NCBI GenBank assembly: GCA_000310025.1
Contig: FN649739.1
Location: 484,489 to 497,075 of the forward strand
Origin: Ectocarpus siliculosus
Lineage: Eukaryota > Sar > Phaeophyceae > Ectocarpales > Ectocarpaceae
Reading direction: 5' to 3'
DNA length: 12,587 nucleotides
Shown here: positions 7,306-12,587 of the stretch, one piece after another
Numbering within the stretch: the first letter of the stretch is position 1
Layout: every line of letters begins with the position of its first letter
Translations under genes and position numbers: made by a program
The notes under the pieces: generated by a model
Databases searched by the model: none
What the model was told of the DNA's origin: nothing
What the model saw: the letters and a program-made list of their open reading frames with translations, nothing else

Positions 7306-8264
7306 TCAGTCCCCTCCCGTTGACACCGCGTGGAAACACACATATTCTTCATTTCACTGATCGTTTCAGCCGCCGTGCTGATATGTACGCGGTTACGGCT
7401 GCAGACTTCACCGGCGAAGGCACCGCTGGCATCCTTGTCAACCGGCATATCCCTTTGTGGGGTTGCCCGTTGAGTCTCTTATCTGACAACGGCTCTCAGT
7501 TTTGTTCTAAACTGTCGCAGGCTGTGTGCGCCCGCCTTGCTATTTGCAAAGTAGCTCCTAGCTCTTACCACCCCAGCGGCAATGGGGGCGTGGAGCGTGT
7601 CAATCACACTATGGCTCAGATGTTGGCTATGGTCGTCAACGCGAGGCAAGATGATTCGGACATTCATCTGCCGCACGTTGAGCTTGCCTACAACAATTCG
7701 GTTGGTGCCGCTACTAGTTTGGCGCCCAACGCGGTGCATATGAAGCGCCTGCCGCGCTTGCCGATGACGGATTTTGAGCATTCATGCTCGAGGCAACCAC
7801 AGCCTGTTCAACACCGCCAAACGAATCGCCGTTGTCGGGCGATGCGTATTGGTGCGCCCACCCGGAAATTGGCGCGCGCTAACGAAGAGCGAGCTTTGCC
7901 CTCGGGCTACTCGCTCGTCCCTCGTTCAATATGGGACCGTCGCTTCGTCAATCCTCCGCTACCTGTTGGCGCCTTCTTCAGGTACAAAGCACGCGATGGA
8001 TTTTGGTGGTTGGGCAAAATTGCTGGACCGCATCTACCGTCCGACTTCTTCTACGGCATCCGCTTCTTGGACGACCCTGGACCTGTCAAGGTCGCCCTTC
8101 CTGATGTTCGCTACTCCACCGTCGAAACCGCCGTCTGCGAATGCTGGTACCTCCAAGCTCACAACGGCAGCGCCCTTTTCAAGGATATTCTTCGCAACAT
8201 CGACATGTCGCGTGGCGGCGTAGCGAAGAACTTATTGCCCGATGACTTCGTGCGCTCCCATTAA
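7300..8264 (+). pseudogene. Integrase DDE core with C-terminal Tudor-like segment
   Basis: The integrase core joins the cDNA to host DNA. The first Asp (VSVDF, 7300-7302) lies in the upstream frame; after a T5 run (7302-7306) this frame gives SPLPLTPRGN, FTDRFSRRADMYAV, LLSDNGSQF (second Asp at 7485), SSYHPSGNGGVERVNHTM (Glu at 7593) and HVELAYNNS. The spacing from the second Asp to the Glu is exactly 35 residues, so this is a DD35E enzyme with all three acidic residues. After DFEHS only a short basic stretch follows, and the usual integrase C-terminal region of about 100 residues is missing. At 7965-8120 the segment VGAFFRYKARDGFWWLGKI, then YGIRFLDDPGP, resembles a Tudor/SH3-like barrel with its aromatic WW and FLDD strand. 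In chromoviruses a chromodomain sits at this place and guides insertion. The Tudor call is tentative; the core is certain. The stop is at 8262-8264. Confidence 0.93.
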
Positions 8265-8840
8265 GATTGCATGCTTGTTTGCTTTTGCCTTCTGTTGCTC
8301 TTACAACAGCATTAGTCTGTTTGTTTTTGGTTTCTCGTTTCTTTGTTTTGGCTTCTATAGTCCCCCAGGTCGAGCTTTCTCTGTTTCCTGCCGAGGTTTT
8401 CCCAGCTATTGTTTGGTGTCACTTCCCCTTTCTTTTATTTTTGCCTCGCTTCCGAAACGTTTGGTTTCCGGCCTTTTTGGTACGTTGTGGTGCTTTTTTA
8501 CGTTTTCGACGTATTTTTGCCTCTACCTCTTCTCTTCTTAGAGTTTGCAGACTGTAAGTGTTTCGTGACCTTTGTTGTCGCTCCCACGCTACCGTGGTGA
8601 TTGTTTGGCGTATCTTATCGGTTTGTTGATACAGGCCTTTTCACCGTTCCGACGACGTTCCTTTTTTCGTCGCTCCGGCGACGCCTATTTCTTCGTTTCT
8701 TTCGTGCCCTGTTTTCCCCTTTCTTTTGGGTTCCGACCTGTTATGGTATTTGTAGCCTTCGCTTGTTGCGGCTCTCCCGTTTGGTTTCCTTTCTATTGTC
8801 CCAGTTTGTTCTTTCCTGTACCTTCTTTTTTTAGAGGTCA
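8265..8840 (+). other. Pyrimidine-rich non-coding stretch after pol
   Basis: The + strand is dominated by T and C with little A, over about 575 bases directly after the last stop of the retroelement. No reading frame here encodes a recognisable protein; the open frames are Phe/Leu/Ser-rich as expected from T/C-rich DNA. It may be the 3' untranslated region or part of a 3' LTR, but no second copy was seen upstream of the element, and no purine-rich primer tract marks an LTR start. The bias stops at about 8833, just before AGAGGTC. Confidence 0.5.
8668..8683 (+). other. Stem-loop with UNCG-type loop
   Basis: CGTCGC, loop TCCG, then GCGACG: a perfect six-base stem closed by C-G around UCCG in RNA, a member of the very stable UNCG tetraloop family. 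It lies in the T/C-rich stretch downstream of the retroelement stop. Function is unknown; a 3' end or RNA-stability element is possible. Confidence 0.45.
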
Positions 8841-10641
8841 AACGATGGTCTTGCGACTCATCGAGTTAGAGGTGTGGCAGGGTGAATTGTGGTATTTTGG
8901 AGCTCCGCATCCTCGATATTCTCATTTGGAATTCTACAAGTAATTGTCAAGTTCCGAGATAGACGTATCTGCGTATGAGAACCTCCAGGGTGGGCTAGTG
9001 TTATGGGATTTGAATGTGTAGGAAGTACCAACGGTAGTGCGGGCTATTGCCCAGAGGAAAGTGCGCGGAGATGTAACTCCCGATTGAAGGATAAAGCAGG
9101 GGACAGGACCTTGGCAGCCCCTGTTAGAGGGAGCTGGTCTGCCCCCAGATGCTCAGTCTACCACAGAGAGCAAGCAATCAGCATGCACTGCTGTCCAAAG
9201 AGATGAATCAACAAGTGAGTCTTCACCAAGGAAGGTCTTCAGGGATTGCTACGCGTGTCTATACCATACATAAACCTATTATTGATTGTTGTTTTGTACG
9301 GGCTTACACGTTTTAAGTCAAAAACTCTTGCATTAAAAGGCAATGCGTTTATGATGTATAACCGTATTGCATCCTACACAACAATAATAGAGCGCTATTT
9401 CGAAGTACTGCATGTAATAATACCGGTAGGTCTTACAATACTTGCACCCAAATATCCAATACCATCATAACTGCTGCTGCTGTGTGTAGAATATTGTGTC
9501 GGTCTAAAACCAAACAAGATTTTAGCAGGTGCCTGCAGGTAGGCTAATGCATGCCATACTAAATCCTACCGTATACAATGGACTCCCCCCCCAGGATTGG
9601 CCTCAATAAAGTTTTCAGCAGGACGCCAGAGGGATCCACGGGTCACGAACAACTTTCACGACTCGCCAACTCGCTTGAGTTACCGCCCCACCCATCAGTA
9701 ACCACCATCGTTTCACTCACTATTAGCAAAGGGCTGACCCGCCTATCGAAAAGATTGATGCTCATCATCAAACTTCGATCGTTGTGGTGCCTGTAAAACC
9801 CTTTCCCGATCAACCTGGGCGTGCTTTTCGAGGGCCCGAGGGGGTGTTACTGCAAAGTCGCCGCCATCCTAAGAGTACTACTTTGCCCCCGCGCCGACTG
9901 AATGGGGGGGGGGGGTTACCGTTTCAGAAAGTAATTATTCCGAGGGGCCCCCCAGCAGCAGCTCGATCTGCCCCTCCCACACAACGACCGCGCTGTGGAC
10001 AAGAACGGCTCCGGATCGCTGCATCGTGTAGAGGTGAGAGGACCGATGAATATGCGTTTGGTCTCTTGGCTGTTCACTACGGTTGCCTTCTCTGTTCTGC
10101 CGGCAACCCTACAACAGCAGCGCGCCAGTTACAACGCTGGATCGGATTTCGGTGGAAAATCCACATCAATCATCGTTTTTAGCCGCAAACTGGGCTGTGC
10201 ATATCATCACGACATGCGAGAGCATGCACGTGCGCCAGGATACCGACGCGATCCTGAGCTAGTTTCCTTTGCTTTTGTCTTTGTCTCGCCGTGGAGGGCA
10301 CCCGTCGCTGCCGACTACGTCCCTGCTGTGCTGTTGCTGGATTTTGGATGAGTCTGGAGAGCCAGGAGCTGCTGTGTACCTAAACCCGCCGCACAGCCTA
10401 CACATATGCACACACCCGTCCAAAACAAGCGCCCTTGAGTTAACTTGAAGGGGGCCTTGAGCCGGATCCCACCTCTTGCTGATATCAGGGGCAGTGTCAC
10501 CTCTTGGATATGTGGTGGCACGTTCGTGAGAGCGTGTGAGTCGCTCCTGAGGCTATGTAGGTGTAGGTTGACACGCGGTTGTGTCTCTTCGCAGCGTACA
10601 TAGTCTACATACTGCTGTAGTTCTCCTCGGCGCAAAAATTC
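8841..10641. other. Intergenic stretch, no gene recognised
   Basis: I see no supported gene in these 1.8 kb. Open frames are at most ~130 residues and none has domain-like sequence. Composition changes inside: about 9245-9480 is A/T-rich, while 9780-10030 is rich in G and C with a short G tract near 9905. A CTG4 tract is at 9471-9482. A frame at 10046 begins with a hydrophobic leader-like stretch but has no further support (see rejected items). Confidence 0.5.
9471..9482 (+). repeat. CTG repeat, 4 units
   Basis: Four CTG units followed by TGTGTG, in non-coding A/T-rich DNA. Short enough to be chance, but it joins the two longer CTG tracts in the same orientation. Confidence 0.6.
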
Positions 10642-10910
10642 TTTTTTTTTATTTTTCTTAATATGACACAACGAAACCATCTCTATCATAGAAAAGAGTC
10701 TGAGACAGATTAGCAATGGATTCATAGCGTCAGAAAGTACCTGTATGTCTACGATTTCCCAGACAGCATATAGGGACATCTCCCCTGCGGGTAACAGGCT
10801 CAACAAGACAGTTTGGTAGCTGTCTTGTGTGTCTCATATATGTTATGTTGGGAAGGTGCTTTTCTATGATAGAGATGGATTCGTTGTGCCATAAAGAAAA
10901 ATAAAAAAAA
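10642..10910. mobile_element. MITE-like unit with ~53-bp terminal inverted repeats
   Basis: The left end (10642-10696: T tract, then CTTAATATGACACAACG, then CATCTCTATCATAGAAAAG) is matched in reverse complement by 10859-10910 (CTTTTCTATGATAGAGATG, then CGTTGTGCCAT, then an A-rich end). Only a few mismatches and a small gap separate the two repeats. The unit is 269 bases long and has no coding capacity, as expected for a MITE or fold-back element mobilised by a transposase encoded elsewhere. A clear target-site duplication was not seen. The body is present again, inverted, at 11019-11180. Confidence 0.75.
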
Positions 10911-11018
10911 CGCGTACCACATTGAAAATACGTTTGAAAACTGAGGGAGATTGCATGCCCTACGACTAAAAGGGTGCCACACACAAAACGCCCGACCAGT
11001 ACCTAGCACATATCCTCT

Positions 11019-11237
11019 GCACCTTCCCAATATAATATATATGAGACACAAGACAGCTACCAAACTGTCGTGTTGAGCCTGTTACCCGCAGGGGAGATGA
11101 CCATATATGCTGTCTGGGAAATCGTAGACATACAGGTACTTTCTGACGCTATGAATCCATTGCTGATCTGTCTCAGACTATTTTCTATGATAGAGATGGT
11201 TTCGTTGTGTCATATGTATTAAGAAAAAAAAAAAAAA
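11019..11237. repeat. Inverted second copy of 10642-10859
   Basis: These 219 bases match the reverse complement of 10642-10859 almost base for base, with a few substitutions and a four-base insertion (TATGTATTAAG versus TATTAAG) before the A tract. The copy starts exactly where the inner terminal repeat of the first unit begins, so its own inner terminal repeat is missing. Together the two arms can form a long hairpin with a 159-base loop (10860-11018). Confidence 0.9.
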
Positions 11238-11696
11238 CGCTGTGCCATGTTTCTGATTTCTGAAGAGGTTGCCAAGAACGGTCACATTGGAGAGACTCCG
11301 CGACGTGAAGAGGGGGTCCACGCTTTCACAACAAGCCCCGGCGCGGGGAGGGATTGTACTGGGCATATATCATTGTAACCTTTGCGTTTTTCCGGCAGCT
11401 CTCTCGCCACAGAAGTGGACAGTACTCCGGGACTTGGGTTCTCTGCGCATCTCCAAAAACGGACTGCTGTAGACCCATGTTTTCGTTCACAAACACGTAC
11501 TGAGTCGTGCCCGTGTGCTCTGCCTTACGGCCAGGGCACTGCCAGTAGCGGTGCGAGGACCACGTCTTGTGCTTGAAGTTGGGCCTCGGGTGGGAATGTG
11601 TTTGTCGCACTACTGAACATGTGCAGGTGTAAAAGCACGCTGTGCTGGATTTTTTTAGCTACTGCATGTAGGAAACTAAGAACAGGTCCAGAGTTA

Positions 11697-11714
11697 CTGC
11701 TGCTGCTGCTGCTG
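11697..11714 (+). repeat. CTG repeat, 6 units
   Basis: Six perfect CTG units in non-coding DNA, in the same orientation as the tracts at 639 and 9471. Such tracts being scattered across the window suggests a genome generally rich in CTG/CAG microsatellites. Confidence 0.9.
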
Positions 11715-12095
11715 TAGATGTTGATTCCCACCGGTGGAATGAAAGGTGGTGGTTGATGTGGATCGACCACAGCTTGAAGAGCGAGATATATACCAGAAGT
11801 TGTCTATACATCTAGTCTAGGCTGCGTGCACGCAAAGATCCGGCCAGCCAGCGTAACGAAAAACTGTATACTGCTGTACGTATGTAGATTGACGCAAAAA
11901 GGAGCATCGGCACACGAACAGCGAACCGAATCCCATCGCATGTATGTACCAAGCTCGCAAGCTCACCTTATCTTTCGGCCGGCCTGACCTTGACTGCCAG
12001 CATCTCACCTTTTGACGTGCAGTTTGGGTCACAGAAAAGTCTGCACACCAGTCTCACCAATCAAACAGTGTTCAACAGCAGTGCAGTGCGCCGGA

Positions 12096-12463
12096 GATGG
12101 CTTCCTGCAGTAGCTCCATGCTTGAGAGTCAAGGCCAACGGTAAGTGTACAGCACCTACCCTCTGTACTTGTCGGATCATTGATAGATGGGATGAAACAG
12201 CAATACCAGTTACTTGTAACCTAGACAATTGATCTGAGCCATGAAAGCGCCAACAACACAGGTATGTAGGTTCGTTTTCACGGCAGGGAAGTTAATCGAG
12301 TCCCACGTAAATCTGAAACTGAAAACACGAGTTATTTTACTACGGTAGATTGCAATGGTACTTCACGCATTTGACTCAAGCTCTTTGCACCCTTTGCACC
12401 CTCGAATCTCTCGTTGTTTCATTTTTTTCCAGGCGCGAGACGTTGTTTTGTTTTTATTGACAG
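12096..12463 (+). other. Cluster of splice-like signals, possible host gene edge
   Basis: An ATGG at 12096 opens 15 codons that end exactly before a consensus donor (CGGTAAGT, intron from 12141). A second donor-like site, CAGGTATGT, has its intron start at 12262 and follows an ATG at 12241. Two acceptor-like sites follow: a long T tract with CCAG ending at 12432, and TTGACAG ending at 12463. The sequence after either acceptor is open to a stop at 12538-12540. All motifs are short and can arise by chance; no protein similarity supports a gene. Confidence 0.15.
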
Positions 12464-12587
12464 GCAAAATGGGTTGGGGGACGAATCTGTACGTCTTTCT
12501 GGCGTGCTTCGCTCCTCAGCGGCCATGTGTCGGCTTCTAACTTCCCTTCAGGAAAGACCAGCAGCGAAGGGGGCACTCTTTCCCCCG

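Larger units (their letters stand above)
1632..8264 (+). mobile_element. Decayed Ty3/gypsy-like LTR retrotransposon (coding part)
   Basis: The domain order is gag-position protein, aspartic protease, reverse transcriptase, RNase H, integrase zinc finger, integrase core. With integrase after RNase H this is the Ty3/gypsy (Metaviridae-type) order rather than Ty1/copia. Boundaries given are those of the visible coding remains; the true element must be longer, but no LTR pair, primer-binding site or polypurine tract could be identified with confidence. The protein is broken by at least four in-frame stops, two homopolymer frameshifts, several other frame changes and two apparent deletions, so it cannot encode a continuous polyprotein as written. 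Unusual additions for the group are a NADAR domain in the gag position, a very long RNase H to integrase linker and a Tudor-like C-terminus. Classification is secure; mobility in its present state is very unlikely without a helper copy. Confidence 0.93.
11238..12587. other. Right flank, no intact gene recognised
   Basis: No frame resembles a known protein. The stretch contains a CTG6 tract and otherwise mixed-composition DNA. Between 12096 and 12463 there are consensus-like splice donors and acceptors, listed separately as a possible edge of a host gene. The last bases again contain G and C homopolymers. Confidence 0.5.

Noticed and set aside
8572-8943. 123-codon Phe-rich + strand frame
   Set aside because: Its composition follows the T/C-rich DNA; looks like a membrane protein only because T-rich codons encode hydrophobic residues.
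9003-9206. 67-codon Cys/Arg-rich frame
   Set aside because: Short, no motif spacing typical of a Cys-rich peptide, and no leader.
9605-9610. AATAAA as a polyadenylation signal
   Set aside because: A single hexamer without an associated gene; expected by chance in this length.
10046-10351. Frame beginning MNMRLVSWLFTTVAFSVLP, leader-peptide-like
   Set aside because: The hydrophobic start is suggestive of a signal peptide, but the ~100-residue remainder has no family resemblance and no other gene signals were found; could be chance.

Overview
The window is eukaryotic and carries no intact host gene that I can recognise. Its core is a decayed LTR-type (Ty3/gypsy-like) retrotransposon on the + strand, with coding remains from about 1632 to 8264. 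The flanks are non-coding, with simple repeats such as a G20 run and three CTG-repeat tracts, plus a fold-back or MITE-like insertion near the right side. Low gene density, scattered CTG/CAG tracts, consensus-looking splice signals near the right edge and the style of the retroelement suggest a stramenopile or other alga, with a brown alga as first guess. This is an inference from general appearance, not a match.

Region by region: 1-1110 is a non-coding flank with GC-homopolymer-rich sequence, a perfect terminal hairpin, G20 and CTG7. A TATAAAA motif lies at 1117-1123. From 1632 to 3659 is a gag-position open region. It starts with four ~69-bp in-frame tandem repeats, continues as a Ser/Thr/Ala/Pro-rich low-complexity segment, and then carries a clear NADAR (YbiA-like) domain at 2949-3400. 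The rest follows in the usual Ty3/gypsy order: aspartic protease (3681-4103), linker (4104-4742), reverse transcriptase and RNase H (4718-5819), a long Pro/Ser-rich linker (5820-6734), the integrase HHCC zinc-binding domain (6674-7305), the DDE core and finally a C-terminal Tudor-like segment (7300-8264). A strongly pyrimidine-biased stretch (8265-8840) follows the last stop. From 8841 to 10641 I see no gene. At 10642-11237 is a large inverted repeat containing a ~269-bp unit with ~53-bp terminal inverted repeats and a truncated inverted second copy. The rest (11238-12587) holds a CTG6 tract and, near the right edge, splice-like signals that might belong to a gene running out of the window.

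The retroelement is dead as written. It has in-frame stops at 2253, 4101, 5604 and 7156, frameshifts in a tandem repeat (1795-1824) and in two homopolymers (4789-4793 and 7302-7306), further frame changes near 2080, 3400, 3650-3690, 6660-6690 and 6865-6880, and two apparent internal deletions (RT N-terminus at ~4715 and integrase C-terminal region at ~7785). I could not see a pair of LTRs by eye.

The most interesting point is the NADAR domain in the gag position. Cellular and phage-defence NADAR enzymes remove ADP-ribose from guanine bases, so a retroelement carrying one could be countering, or borrowing, nucleic-acid ADP-ribosylation in its host. A Tudor-like module at the integrase C-terminus and a dense run of CTTCGG (potential UUCG tetraloop) motifs in the gag region are further unusual features.
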